A stretch of DNA of 35,580 bases from an uncultured Clostridia bacterium (GTDB lineage: Bacteria > Bacillota > Clostridia > TANB77 > CAG-508), in assembly GCA_947626555.1 (NCBI GenBank), contig CANQSP010000012.1, forward strand, positions 1 through 35,580, read 5' to 3'. Position 1 is the first letter of the stretch. Each line of letters begins with the position of its first letter. This document shows positions 10,671 through 20,647 of this stretch, one piece after another. A model generated the notes under the pieces. The model had not been told where the DNA came from, did not search any database, and saw only the letters and a list, made by a program, of their open reading frames with translations. Position numbers and translations under genes: made by a program.

Positions 10671-12722
10671 ATGCTCAAAAACAATAATAGAGTAAATAAT
10701 AGAATTGTATTTGAAAAGTTAGTATCAAAAACTAAAATATATTTAGTAATAATAGCTATATTACTAATGATTTTGTGTATATACGAAATAAATTTCATAA
10801 TACCATCAATACTAATATTTATATTAATAGTAATGTATGCATATTGGACAAATAATAAAAGAAGAATAGAGCTTTCAGAGCATATAAAGGATTTAACATT
10901 AACAGTAGATACAGCAGCTAAAGGAACTTTAATTAATTCTCCATTTCCTCTAGTAATTGTAGAAACCGATGGAAATATAATATGGAAAAGTTCAAAATTC
11001 ATTCATGAATTTGCCAATATAGATATAAATAATTATTTAATAGATATAGTAAAAGAATTGAAGTTAGAAATTGAAAATGGTAGTGAAGAAAATAAAAAAG
11101 ATTTATCAGAACTTATAAAAAGATATGTTACTATAAATGATAAAACATATGAAATATTAGGAGAATTTGTGAAATCAAAGGATAAATCAAAAGATAAGTC
11201 AAAGCAAGATGAATATATGATGACATTGTATTTTATAGATGAAACTAATAACGTAAAATTAGAGCAAGAGTATGAGGATTCTAAAGTATGTGTTGGAATA
11301 GTTATGATAGATAACTATGAAGAAATAGTGCAAAGAATTTCAGACCAAGCAAGACCAGTAGTACAAGCAAAAGTAGAAAAAGCTCTATATGATTGGGCTA
11401 ATGAATTCAAAGCATTAATAATAAAGTCAGATAGGGATACATTCGTTTTAATAATGGAAAAGGCGCAGTTAGAACTATTACAAGAGAACAAATTTAATAT
11501 ATTAGATAGCATAAAAGAAATATCAATACCTGGAAAACTTCAATCTACATTAAGTATTGCTATTTCAAATGAGGGCAATACAAATTACGAAAAATATAAA
11601 TCAGCACAATCAGCAATAGATATTGCATTAGGACGTGGTGGAGACCAAGCTGTAATTAGAGAAGATGGCAAGTATGTATTCTATGGAGGAAGAGCTCAAG
11701 AGGTAGAAAAAAGAACAAAAGTAAAGGCTAGAATAGTATCCAGTGCTTTACAAGAATTGATGGAAGAAGCAGAAAATATAGTAATAATGGGACATACAAA
11801 CAGTGATATTGATGCTATGGGAGCAGCTTTAGGTATATATAGAATAGCAAAAACAATAGAAAAAGATGCATATATAGTAAATAATACTGTGGGACTAAGT
11901 TTGGAAAACTTCATACAGACAGTTACTCAAGAAGAAGAATATAAAAATGCGTTAATAACTAAAAACGAAGCTTTAGAAAAAACAAATGAAAATACATTAT
12001 TAGTTGTTGTAGATACTCACAAAACATCATATGTAGATGTGCCAGAATTATTAGAAAAAACTAGTAAAATAGTAATAATAGATCATCATAGAAGAAGTAC
12101 AGATTTTATAGAAAACTCAATATTAACATTACATGAAGTGTATGCTTCATCTGCTTCAGAGCTTGTTACAGAACTTATTGAATATTCAGAAAATGATATA
12201 AAATTAACAGAGATAGATGCACAAGGATTGTATGCCGGAATAATGATGGATACTAAAAACTTTACATTTAAAACTGGAGTTAGAACTTTTGAAGCAGCCG
12301 CATATTTACGTAGATGTGGAGTAGATATAATAAAGGTAAAAAAATGGTTCCAAAGTGATTTGGAAACGTATAATAAAATTTCAGAGATTGTAGCAAAAGC
12401 TGAAATAGTAAATGACACAATAGGAATTTCTGTGTATGAAAATGAAGATGAGAATTCTAACATAGTTTGTGCAAAGGCAGCGGATGAACTATTAACTATA
12501 AGCAATATTACAGCATCATTTGTAATAGGAAAAATGGGAGAAAAAGTTTGCATTAGTGGACGTTCAATTGGAGATATAAATGTCCAAGTTATACTTGAAA
12601 AACTTGGAGGTGGAGGACATATAACATTAGCAGGTGCTCAAGTTGAAGGAATGGACATAAATGAAGTAAAGCAAGAATTAATAAATAGAATAACGGAGTA
12701 TTTTAGTGAAATAGATGGTTAA
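10671..12722 (+). CDS. gdpP: GdpP-like c-di-AMP phosphodiesterase (2 TM, PAS-like, degenerate GGDEF, DHH/DHHA1)
   Basis: 683 aa; N-terminal TM pair, GHTNSDIDAMGAALGI, VVVDTHKTSYVDVPELL, IIDHHRR, GGGGHITLAGAQ; RBS AAAGGAGG. Confidence 0.92.
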   Translation: MLKNNNRVNNRIVFEKLVSKTKIYLVIIAILLMILCIYEINFIIPSILIFILIVMYAYWTNNKRRIELSEHIKDLTLTVDTAAKGTLINSPFPLVIVETDGNIIWKSSKFIHEFANIDINNYLIDIVKELKLEIENGSEENKKDLSELIKRYVTINDKTYEILGEFVKSKDKSKDKSKQDEYMMTLYFIDETNNVKLEQEYEDSKVCVGIVMIDNYEEIVQRISDQARPVVQAKVEKALYDWANEFKALIIKSDRDTFVLIMEKAQLELLQENKFNILDSIKEISIPGKLQSTLSIAISNEGNTNYEKYKSAQSAIDIALGRGGDQAVIREDGKYVFYGGRAQEVEKRTKVKARIVSSALQELMEEAENIVIMGHTNSDIDAMGAALGIYRIAKTIEKDAYIVNNTVGLSLENFIQTVTQEEEYKNALITKNEALEKTNENTLLVVVDTHKTSYVDVPELLEKTSKIVIIDHHRRSTDFIENSILTLHEVYASSASELVTELIEYSENDIKLTEIDAQGLYAGIMMDTKNFTFKTGVRTFEAAAYLRRCGVDIIKVKKWFQSDLETYNKISEIVAKAEIVNDTIGISVYENEDENSNIVCAKAADELLTISNITASFVIGKMGEKVCISGRSIGDINVQVILEKLGGGGHITLAGAQVEGMDINEVKQELINRITEYFSEIDG

Positions 12723-12760
12723 AAAATAAATTTTATTAAGAAGTAAAAATATTGTATATA

Positions 12761-12799
12761 AAAGCATTTCAGATATAAAATATAAATGAAATGCTTTTT
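12761..12799 (+). terminator. intrinsic terminator downstream of gdpP
   Basis: AAAGCATTTC ... GAAATGCTTT followed by T residues. Confidence 0.75.
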
Positions 12800-12824
12800 T
12801 GCGTAAGAAAAATATAAATAAATA

Positions 12825-12853
12825 TTGACAAATTGTTAAAAAATATATATTAT
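12825..12853 (+). promoter_or_regulatory. promoter of surface-protein gene
   Basis: TTGACA (12825-12830), 17-bp spacer, TATTAT (12848-12853). Confidence 0.65.
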
Positions 12854-12884
12854 TAAAAAAGATAAAATAAATGGAGGGAAAAAA

Positions 12885-14267
12885 ATGAAAATACAAAAGA
12901 TTTTAGGAATACTATTAGCATTAGTTATGCTATTAAATGTAGTAACACCAGTACTTGCAGCTAATGAAATAAATGACGAAGATACACAAGATTCTAAGAA
13001 TGAAATAGCTTCAAATAATAGTGTTGAATTAGAAAAAACAACAGCAAAAACTACTAATGAAAAATCAGGAGAGCCTACGGAAGAAACAGTTGCAACTGAA
13101 GAAAAAACTTCAAAAACTGTAAGTGCAACAACAAAAAGTGCACAGGAAAATAATAATGATACTACTGATAATGATGAAGGTACAACATCTACTAAAGCTA
13201 ACGATACTACATCAGATTCAAATAGTAATACTGCTACAGATGATGATAGTGATACTAATGAAGAAGATGAAACAGTTTGGACGGATTTTTCAAAGGCTAA
13301 ATATACATTAATAAAACAAGGAATATCAGGTGCTGCTATAGAAATTACAGGTGTTACTCCTATAGAAAACAGAAATTATTATTTAACAATAGGTGGTAGC
13401 AATGCTAAGCCTAATTTAGACCAAATAAGTTCAAAGGATAGGATTAGGTTAAGATATGATAAAGATTCAAAAAAACTTATTGCAGATAATGACTCAAAAA
13501 TAACAGAGAATGTTGAATTAAATCAGGATTTATATATAAGTATTATAGAGCAAGATGCACTAGATTACAATGTATTAGTATATGGCAAAAAAATAGAGAG
13601 ATTTAGTGAACCAAAATATAGTGATGCATTTTTTGCTACATTTGTGTCACATGAGGCAGATCAAATTGTAACTTATTTTACACATGGAAAAGCTAATAAT
13701 AGAAAGATGCAAATAAAAATTGGAAAAATAACGGATAATTCTATATTACAAAAAATAAAAAATGAAGATGCTACTGGTTTTTCTGATTTATTAAAATATG
13801 CTAAATCTAATACAGGAATTTTTAATAAAACATTATCTGCCGATAAAGATACGGATTATGCTATACAATATAATGTTGGTTATGGAGAAAAAACAAATAA
13901 TGAACTTATAAGCTTAAATGGAGTAGAAGATGGGGCATACTATTATTTGTATGTAAAAACAGATGATGAAAACGGAAAATATATTTCTAATGAAGCTGTA
14001 ACATTATCAAAAGCAAGTTCTTATAAAATGAATAATAAACCTGATGAATGGTATATGTCATTTTATGGCTCAGACAATTTTAAGTGGTCAGATTTTTCAA
14101 ATAATCCAGGAAATACTATAGATAATAATACTGTAGATAATACAATAGCAAGTGGAAAAATACCTCAAACAGGTGAAACTGCTTTTGTTGCTACTTTAAT
14201 GGTATTGGTAATAGCACTTGGAAGTGTTGGTTACATCAATTATAGAAAATATAAAGGTATAAAATAG
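12885..14267 (+). CDS. secreted, sortase-type cell-surface protein
   Basis: Signal peptide MKIQKILGILLALVMLLNVVTPVLAA, Ser/Thr/Asp/Glu-rich stalk, C-terminal IPQTGE + hydrophobic segment + RKYKGIK tail. Confidence 0.85.
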   Translation: MKIQKILGILLALVMLLNVVTPVLAANEINDEDTQDSKNEIASNNSVELEKTTAKTTNEKSGEPTEETVATEEKTSKTVSATTKSAQENNNDTTDNDEGTTSTKANDTTSDSNSNTATDDDSDTNEEDETVWTDFSKAKYTLIKQGISGAAIEITGVTPIENRNYYLTIGGSNAKPNLDQISSKDRIRLRYDKDSKKLIADNDSKITENVELNQDLYISIIEQDALDYNVLVYGKKIERFSEPKYSDAFFATFVSHEADQIVTYFTHGKANNRKMQIKIGKITDNSILQKIKNEDATGFSDLLKYAKSNTGIFNKTLSADKDTDYAIQYNVGYGEKTNNELISLNGVEDGAYYYLYVKTDDENGKYISNEAVTLSKASSYKMNNKPDEWYMSFYGSDNFKWSDFSNNPGNTIDNNTVDNTIASGKIPQTGETAFVATLMVLVIALGSVGYINYRKYKGIK

Positions 14268-14332
14268 TATAAAGTAATATTAAAAATTAAGTAAAATAAG
14301 AGGTAATGAAAATATATAAAACCTCTTTGAAA

Positions 14333-14397
14333 TAAAAAAATAGAGAATAGTTACCATTTATATGGTAAGATGTTCTCTATTTTTTTATTTAAACATG
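14333..14397 (+). terminator. intrinsic terminator downstream of surface-protein gene
   Basis: AAAAAAATAGAGAA...TTACCAT-TTAT-ATGGTAA...TTCTCTATTTTTTT long hairpin with T-tract. Confidence 0.8.
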
Positions 14398-14489
14398 TAG
14401 GATTTACTATGATTTTACAATTTAAAAATTTAATAGTGGAGGTATTGGTAAATTTACGTGTTAAATCTTTAAATTAAAGTTAAGATATG

Positions 14490-14518
14490 TTGAATTAAAG
14501 GAATATTTGTGATATTAT
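14490..14518 (+). promoter_or_regulatory. promoter of rplI-dnaB cluster
   Basis: TTGAAT (14490-14495), 17-bp spacer, TATTAT (14513-14518). Confidence 0.55.
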
Positions 14519-14563
14519 ACAATACACAGGTAAGAGATGAAAAAGAGAAAGGATGGAAGGTAA

Positions 14564-15010
14564 ATGAAAGTAATTTTGTTACAAGATATAAAAGGAGTTG
14601 GCAAAAAAGATCAAATAATAAATGCAGCAGATGGATACGCAAAGAATTTTTTATTGCCTAGAAATTTAGCAGTAGAAGCTAATAAAGGTAATTTATCTAA
14701 TTTGCAGGCAAAACAAAATTCAATACAATTTAATAAAAATAAGGAAAAAGAAGAAGCACAAGAAATTGCTGAAAAACTTAAGAAAATAGAACTTCAAATA
14801 AAAGTTAAAGCTGGAGAAAATGGAAAAATTTTTGGTGGTGTTACTGCAAAAGAAATATCAGAAAACTTAAGAAATCAATATAAATTAGAAGTAGATAAAA
14901 AGAAGATTCTATTAGGAGAAACTATAAAGAATATAGGAGTTTATAACATAGATATTAAATTATTTGAAGGTGTTGTTGGAAAAGTTAAAGTGAGAACTAT
15001 TTCAGAATAG
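14564..15010 (+). CDS. rplI: 50S ribosomal protein L9
   Basis: MKVILLQDIKGVGKKDQIINAADGYAKNFLLPRNLA signature; 148 aa. Confidence 0.97.
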   Translation: MKVILLQDIKGVGKKDQIINAADGYAKNFLLPRNLAVEANKGNLSNLQAKQNSIQFNKNKEKEEAQEIAEKLKKIELQIKVKAGENGKIFGGVTAKEISENLRNQYKLEVDKKKILLGETIKNIGVYNIDIKLFEGVVGKVKVRTISE

Positions 15011-15114
15011 AAGGTCAAAATACAATAAAAATAATATAATAGATAAAAATGAATGTCTACTGTGTTCTAAAAACGAATATAAGGGACAATCCACATAATA
15101 AGGAGAGAGGAAAA

Positions 15115-16446
15115 ATGGAACTAGGAAAAGTGCCACCACATGATGTAGAAGCTGAGCAAGCAGTTATAGGAAGTATGCTTACAGATAAGGAAGCCATAAT
15201 CTCAGCGATAGAAGTGCTAACTGAACAAGATTTTTATAGAGAAGATAATAAAACAATATATAGTGCAATAATGAACTTATATAATAAGTCAGAACCAGTG
15301 GATATTATTACTTTGAAGTCAGAACTATCATCAATGGGTAAACTAGATGCAGTTGGTGGCTTGGAATATTTAGCAGAACTTCCAGATAAAGTTCCAACAA
15401 CGGCAAACGTAGATAAATATATAAAAATTGTTGAAGAAAAATCTATATTAAGAGAACTATTAAGGACAGCAAATGAGATAATAAAATTAGGTTATGATGA
15501 AACTCAAGAAGTAGATTCCATAATGGATCAAGCAGAAAAGAAGATTTTTGACACGATACAACAAAGAAACCAAAAAGGTTATGTTTCAATTAAAGAAATA
15601 TTAGTAGATACATTTACAGAACTGGAACAATTGTATAATCAAAAACAACACATAACAGGTATACCAACAGGTTTTATAGATTTAGATAATAAAACAGCAG
15701 GACTTCATAATTCAGATTTAATATTAGTTGCTGCAAGACCAGCTATGGGAAAATCTGCATTCGCACTAAATATAGCAACAAATGCAGCAATAAAAGCTAA
15801 TACACCAGTTGTAATTTTTAGCTTGGAAATGTCAAAGGAACAAATGACAAGTAGAATTCTTTGTAGTGAAGCAATGGTAGATAGCAATAAAGTAAAAACA
15901 GGAAAAATAGATGATGATGAATGGGTTAAGCTTGCTACAGCATCAGGTAGATTATCAGATTCACAAATATTTATAGACGATACCCCGGGTATATCTATAA
16001 TGGAAATAAGAGCAAAGTGTAGAAAGTTAAAACTAGAAAAAAATATTGGTCTAGTAGTAATAGATTATTTGCAATTGGTACAAGGTACAGGGAAAAGGGG
16101 AGCAAGTCGTGAACAGGAAATAGCTGAAATAAGTCGTTCTTTAAAAATACTTGCTAAAGAAATACAAGTGCCTGTAATTGCTTTGTCACAATTATCAAGA
16201 GCTCCAGAGCAACGTCCAGACCACAGACCTATGCTTGCAGATCTTCGTGAATCTGGTTCAATAGAACAAGATGCTGACATTGTTATGTTTTTATATAGAG
16301 ATGATTATTATAACGAAAATAGTGAAAAAAAGGGTGTGGCAGAGGTAATTTTAGCAAAGCACCGTTCAGGTTCAACTGGTACAGTAGAATTAAAATGGCT
16401 TGGTGACTTTACTAAGTTTGTAAATATAGAAAAATATAGAGACTAA
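15115..16446 (+). CDS. dnaB: replicative DNA helicase DnaB
   Basis: MELGKVPPHDVEAEQAVIGSML, AARPAMGKSAFALN, IDYLQL, SQLSRAPEQR, RESGSIEQDADIVMFLYR; start at ATG 15115 behind AAGGAGAGAGG (ORF track 15049). Confidence 0.96.
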   Translation: MELGKVPPHDVEAEQAVIGSMLTDKEAIISAIEVLTEQDFYREDNKTIYSAIMNLYNKSEPVDIITLKSELSSMGKLDAVGGLEYLAELPDKVPTTANVDKYIKIVEEKSILRELLRTANEIIKLGYDETQEVDSIMDQAEKKIFDTIQQRNQKGYVSIKEILVDTFTELEQLYNQKQHITGIPTGFIDLDNKTAGLHNSDLILVAARPAMGKSAFALNIATNAAIKANTPVVIFSLEMSKEQMTSRILCSEAMVDSNKVKTGKIDDDEWVKLATASGRLSDSQIFIDDTPGISIMEIRAKCRKLKLEKNIGLVVIDYLQLVQGTGKRGASREQEIAEISRSLKILAKEIQVPVIALSQLSRAPEQRPDHRPMLADLRESGSIEQDADIVMFLYRDDYYNENSEKKGVAEVILAKHRSGSTGTVELKWLGDFTKFVNIEKYRD

Positions 16447-16518
16447 GAAATAGGACAATTTTGATATTTGTTCAAAAATGAATAATCAAGGTTAGTTCTT
16501 CTAAAAAGAAGGAGAAAC

Positions 16519-17514
16519 ATGTTACAAGAAAAGGTAGTAAATACAATTAATAAGTATGAATTAATTAAAAGTGGCGATAATATAGTTGTTGGGGTATCTG
16601 GTGGACCAGATTCAATGGCTTTATTAAATGTACTAATTAATTTAAAGGAAAAGCTTAGTTTTAATATAGTTGTGGCCCATATCAATCACATGATAAGAGC
16701 GGAGGCAGATGATGAAACTAAGTATGTTCAAGATTTTTGTAAAAAGCATGATATTGAATGTTACGTAAAAAGAGAAGATGTATTAGAAATATCAAAAAGT
16801 AAGAAAATAGGAACAGAAGAAGCAGGTAGAAAATTAAGATATACTTTTTTTGATGAAATTATGATAAAGACTAATGCAAATAAAGTTGCAACTGCACATA
16901 CTGCAAATGATAGAGCAGAAACAGTGCTTATGAATATAATGAGAGGAAGCGGTACATCAGGTCTTAAAGGAATAGAAGAAAAAAGAGGAAATAAATTTAT
17001 AAGACCATTAATTGAATGTACTAGAAGTGAAATTGAAGAATATTGTGAACAAGAAAAGTTAAATCCTAAATATGATAAAACGAATGAAGAAAATATATAT
17101 ACAAGAAATAGAATAAGAAATGAACTTATTCCATATATTCAAAAAGAATTTAATCCAAATATAATTGAAACATTAAATAGATTATCAAAATTGGTGGCAA
17201 TAGAAAATAAATATTTGGAAGAACAAACTCAAAAGGCATATAAAGAAATTTACTTAGGGAAACAAGAGTTAGACGGTAAAAAAGAAATAATTTTAGATCT
17301 AAAGAAATTTAATAATTTAGATTTAGTAATAAAAAATAGAATTGTGTTATATACTATAAATAAAGTTGTAGGAAATGCCCAAAATATAGAAAAAATACAT
17401 ATTGAAGATATTATAAAATTGTGTTCAAATAACATAGGAAATAAATATTTAACGCCACATAAAAATATAAAAGTTTTAGTAAATAAGCAAAAAATATTTT
17501 TCAAAAATGTATAA
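16519..17514 (+). CDS. tilS: tRNA(Ile)-lysidine synthetase
   Basis: PP-loop SGGPDSMAL, AHINHMIRAEADDE, GTEEAGRKLRYTFF, TAHTANDRAETVLMNIMRGSGTSGLKGI; 331 aa. Confidence 0.92.
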   Translation: MLQEKVVNTINKYELIKSGDNIVVGVSGGPDSMALLNVLINLKEKLSFNIVVAHINHMIRAEADDETKYVQDFCKKHDIECYVKREDVLEISKSKKIGTEEAGRKLRYTFFDEIMIKTNANKVATAHTANDRAETVLMNIMRGSGTSGLKGIEEKRGNKFIRPLIECTRSEIEEYCEQEKLNPKYDKTNEENIYTRNRIRNELIPYIQKEFNPNIIETLNRLSKLVAIENKYLEEQTQKAYKEIYLGKQELDGKKEIILDLKKFNNLDLVIKNRIVLYTINKVVGNAQNIEKIHIEDIIKLCSNNIGNKYLTPHKNIKVLVNKQKIFFKNV

Positions 17515-17589
17515 AATGGTATAACAAGTACTTCCGTAATGAAATGCTTGATACAGGCAGATTTGCGAATAAAAAAATTAAAAAAATGC

Positions 17590-17618
17590 TTGCAAATAGA
17601 AAAATTGTATGCTATATT
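17590..17618 (+). promoter_or_regulatory. promoter of ftsH
   Basis: TTGCAA (17590-17595), 17-bp spacer, TATATT (17613-17618). Confidence 0.55.
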
Positions 17619-17665
17619 TCATAAATAGAAAAAGGAAATTAAAGTACTTGAAGGAGGAAATTAAA

Positions 17666-19468
17666 TTGAAAAGCGGAATTAAAACATTAGCAATGTGGCT
17701 AATTATATTATTAATTTTTATAGTGGTAGTTTCATCAATAGTAAATAATAAGGACAATGAACTTGCATATTCAGAGTTAGTCAGCAAAATAGAGAGTGGA
17801 GAAGTTAAAGAAGTTAAAATTTCAGCTGATGGAACTAATGCAGAAATTTTATTAAAAAATGAAAATATAGCTAAAAAAGCAAATATTCCTAGTGTAGACA
17901 ACTTAATGGAAGTGGCAAATGATTCAATGAAAGCAAATAATATAGTAATATCACAAGAATCTGAATCAATATTTGTTATGCTATTAAGTTTACTTACACC
18001 GGTCGGAATACTTATAATATTCTTAATATTCTGGTTCTTCATAATGAGTGGAGGAAATCAACCAGGTGGCAACAAAACAATGACATTTGGCAAGAGTAAA
18101 GCAAAAATGATTAATCCACAAGATAAAGCCAAAGTAACATTTAAAGATGTTGCAGGTGTTGATGAAGAAAAAGAAGAATTAGAGGAAATAGTAGAATTTT
18201 TAAAGAATCCAAGAAAATTTACAGAAATGGGTGCAAGAATACCTAAAGGAGTTTTATTAGTCGGAAATCCTGGTACAGGTAAAACATTACTTGCAAAAGC
18301 AGTTGCAGGAGAAGCAGGAGTACCATTCTTTATTATAAGTGGTTCAGACTTCGTAGAAATGTTCGTTGGTGTTGGTGCATCTAGGGTAAGAGATTTATTT
18401 GAAGAAGCAAAGAAAAAAGCACCATGTATAGTATTTATAGATGAGATTGATGCAGTTGGTCGTCAAAGAGGAGCAGGCTTAGGTGGTGGACATGATGAAA
18501 GAGAGCAAACATTAAATCAATTATTAGTTGAAATGGATGGTTTCGCAGAAAATGAGGGAGTTATTGTATTAGCAGCTACAAACAGACCAGACATATTAGA
18601 CAAAGCATTATTAAGACCAGGAAGATTTGATAGACAAATAGTAGTATCTAGTCCAGATGTAAAAGCAAGAGAACAAATATTGGAAGTTCACAGTAGGAAA
18701 AAACGTTTAGCAAATGATGTAGACTTACGAGTAATTGCAAAAAACACATCAGGTTTTTCAGGAGCAGACCTAGAAAATGTATTAAATGAAGCAGCACTTT
18801 TAGCAGCAAGAAGAAATGTACCAGAAATATCTATGAAAGAAATAGAAGATGCCATGGTAAAAGTTACAATGGGACCTGAAAAGAGAACAAGAGTAAGAAG
18901 TGAAAAAGAAAATAAATTAGTAGCATATCATGAAGCAGGTCATGCAGTAGTAAGTAGATTCTTACCAACACAGGATCCAGTACATCAAATATCAATAGTA
19001 CCAAGAGGTATGGCTGGTGGTTATACAATGTATAGACCAACAGAAGACAAGAACTTCATGTCAAAATCAGAAATGGAAGAAACAATTGTATCACTATTAG
19101 GTGGTAGAGTTGCAGAAAAATTGATATTAGATGATATTTCAACAGGGGCAAGCAACGATATAGAAAGAGCAACAAAAATTGCAAGAAACATGGTTACAAA
19201 ATATGGTATGAGCGATAAAATAGGAACAATAATGTTAGGAACAGGTCAAGAAGAAGTCTTTCTAGGCAGGGATATTGCTCAAGGAAAAGAGTATTCAGAA
19301 GAAACAGCTTCAATTATAGATGAAGAAGTTAAGAAAATTATAGACACAGCATTCAACAGAGCAGCACAAATTTTAAGAGATCATGTAGACAAATTACACA
19401 GCGTAGCAGGAGTTCTTTTAGAAAAAGAGAAAATTGACGGAGAAGAATTTGATAAAATATTTGAGTAA
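17666..19468 (+). CDS. ftsH: ATP-dependent zinc metalloprotease FtsH
   Basis: [44 protein letters not shown] 17666 with GGAGG 8 nt upstream preferred over ORF-track 17609, which overlaps the predicted -10. Confidence 0.96.
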   Translation: MKSGIKTLAMWLIILLIFIVVVSSIVNNKDNELAYSELVSKIESGEVKEVKISADGTNAEILLKNENIAKKANIPSVDNLMEVANDSMKANNIVISQESESIFVMLLSLLTPVGILIIFLIFWFFIMSGGNQPGGNKTMTFGKSKAKMINPQDKAKVTFKDVAGVDEEKEELEEIVEFLKNPRKFTEMGARIPKGVLLVGNPGTGKTLLAKAVAGEAGVPFFIISGSDFVEMFVGVGASRVRDLFEEAKKKAPCIVFIDEIDAVGRQRGAGLGGGHDEREQTLNQLLVEMDGFAENEGVIVLAATNRPDILDKALLRPGRFDRQIVVSSPDVKAREQILEVHSRKKRLANDVDLRVIAKNTSGFSGADLENVLNEAALLAARRNVPEISMKEIEDAMVKVTMGPEKRTRVRSEKENKLVAYHEAGHAVVSRFLPTQDPVHQISIVPRGMAGGYTMYRPTEDKNFMSKSEMEETIVSLLGGRVAEKLILDDISTGASNDIERATKIARNMVTKYGMSDKIGTIMLGTGQEEVFLGRDIAQGKEYSEETASIIDEEVKKIIDTAFNRAAQILRDHVDKLHSVAGVLLEKEKIDGEEFDKIFE

Positions 19469-19472
19469 ACTA

Positions 19473-19611
19473 TTAAACTATTAGGGACGGGGTTAAATAG
19501 TTTAACAAAAAAGTATTTACATTGTATGCAAAACATTAATATTAATGTTTTGCATACAGGCATATAATTTTACTTTTGTTAAACTATTTAACCCCGTCCC
19601 TAATAGTTTAA
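19473..19611. repeat. 139-bp nested palindromic element (BIME/MITE-like): two 38-bp perfect inverted arms flanking a 36-bp perfect palindrome
   Basis: TTAAACTATTAGGGACGGGGTTAAATAGTTTAACAAAA (19473-19510) vs its exact reverse complement (19574-19611); centre TGTATGCAAAACATTAATATTAATGTTTTGCATACA (19523-19558). Confidence 0.9.
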
Positions 19612-19639
19612 TGCTTTGAAGGAGAGTGAAAATATCAAT

Positions 19640-20563
19640 ATGAGTGATAATATTAATGATAATATGAATATTAATAAAATGCCTATAGCGCTAGTTACAG
19701 GAGCATCTTCTGGAATAGGAAGAGACATGGCGAGATACTTAAATAAATTAGGATATAATCTTATTATAACTTCAAGAGATAAGGACAAGTTAGAGCAATT
19801 AAAAACTGAATTAGAAAATGATAACAAGCAAAGTGAAGAAATTAATAAGAATAGCAAAAAAGATAAAGATAAGAATATGAAAAGAAATATAAAAAATAAT
19901 ACAAAAAGTAATATAAAAAGTAATGCAAATGTTAATACGAGTGCAAATATAGATATAATTTTAGCGGATTTAAGTAAGCAAGAAGAATGTATTAGCTTAT
20001 ACAAACAGGTAAAAGAAAAGTATAAAAATATAGATATATTAATTAATAATGCTGGTTTTGGACTATTTGGTTCATTTCTAGAAACAGATTTACAAACAGA
20101 AATGGATATGATTGATGTAAATGTAAAAGCAGTACACATATTAGCAAAACTATTTATGCAAGATATGGTAAGAGCAAATAAAGGCACTATTTTAAATGTT
20201 GCCTCTGTTGCAGGCTTTATGCCAGGACCATTAATGGCAACTTACTATTGTACTAAAAATTATGTATTTAGACTATCTGAAGCATTAAGAGAAGAACTTA
20301 AAAAGAAGAACTCAAATGTAAAAATATCTGTACTATGTCCAGGACCTGTAGCTACTAATTTTAATAAAGTAGCAAAGGTAAAGTTTAACTTAAAAGAGGC
20401 ATCTAGTGAATATGTTGCAAAATATGCAATAGACAAGCTATTAAAACATAAATTTTTAATAATACCAGGCTTATCTGTAAAGATGGTTAGATTTTTTAGT
20501 AAAATAACACCAGATAATATTTTAGCTAAAGTTTGTTATCACATGCAAGAGAAAAAAGGTTAA
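19640..20563 (+). CDS. short-chain dehydrogenase/reductase (SDR family)
   Basis: ALVTGASSGIGRDMARYL, NNAGFGLFG, ATYYCTKNYVFRLSEAL, LCPGPVATNF; ORF track begins at TTG 19616, ATG 19640 also possible. Confidence 0.9.
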   Translation: MSDNINDNMNINKMPIALVTGASSGIGRDMARYLNKLGYNLIITSRDKDKLEQLKTELENDNKQSEEINKNSKKDKDKNMKRNIKNNTKSNIKSNANVNTSANIDIILADLSKQEECISLYKQVKEKYKNIDILINNAGFGLFGSFLETDLQTEMDMIDVNVKAVHILAKLFMQDMVRANKGTILNVASVAGFMPGPLMATYYCTKNYVFRLSEALREELKKKNSNVKISVLCPGPVATNFNKVAKVKFNLKEASSEYVAKYAIDKLLKHKFLIIPGLSVKMVRFFSKITPDNILAKVCYHMQEKKG

Positions 20564-20595
20564 AAGTAAAATTTAGGCGAAAATTATTTAACGAA

Positions 20596-20647
20596 AATTT
20601 GGGGACGGAGGAAAAAATGAGAAATTTTTCCTCCGTCCCCAAATTTC
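20596..20647. repeat. REP-like perfect hairpin with 22-bp arms
   Basis: AAATTTGGGGACGGAGGAAAAA (20596-20617) - AATGAGAA - TTTTTCCTCCGTCCCCAAATTT (20626-20647). Confidence 0.88.

Noticed and set aside
13123-13311. 62-aa ORF overlapping the surface-protein stalk
   Set aside because: Alternate-frame translation of a low-complexity region; no RBS.
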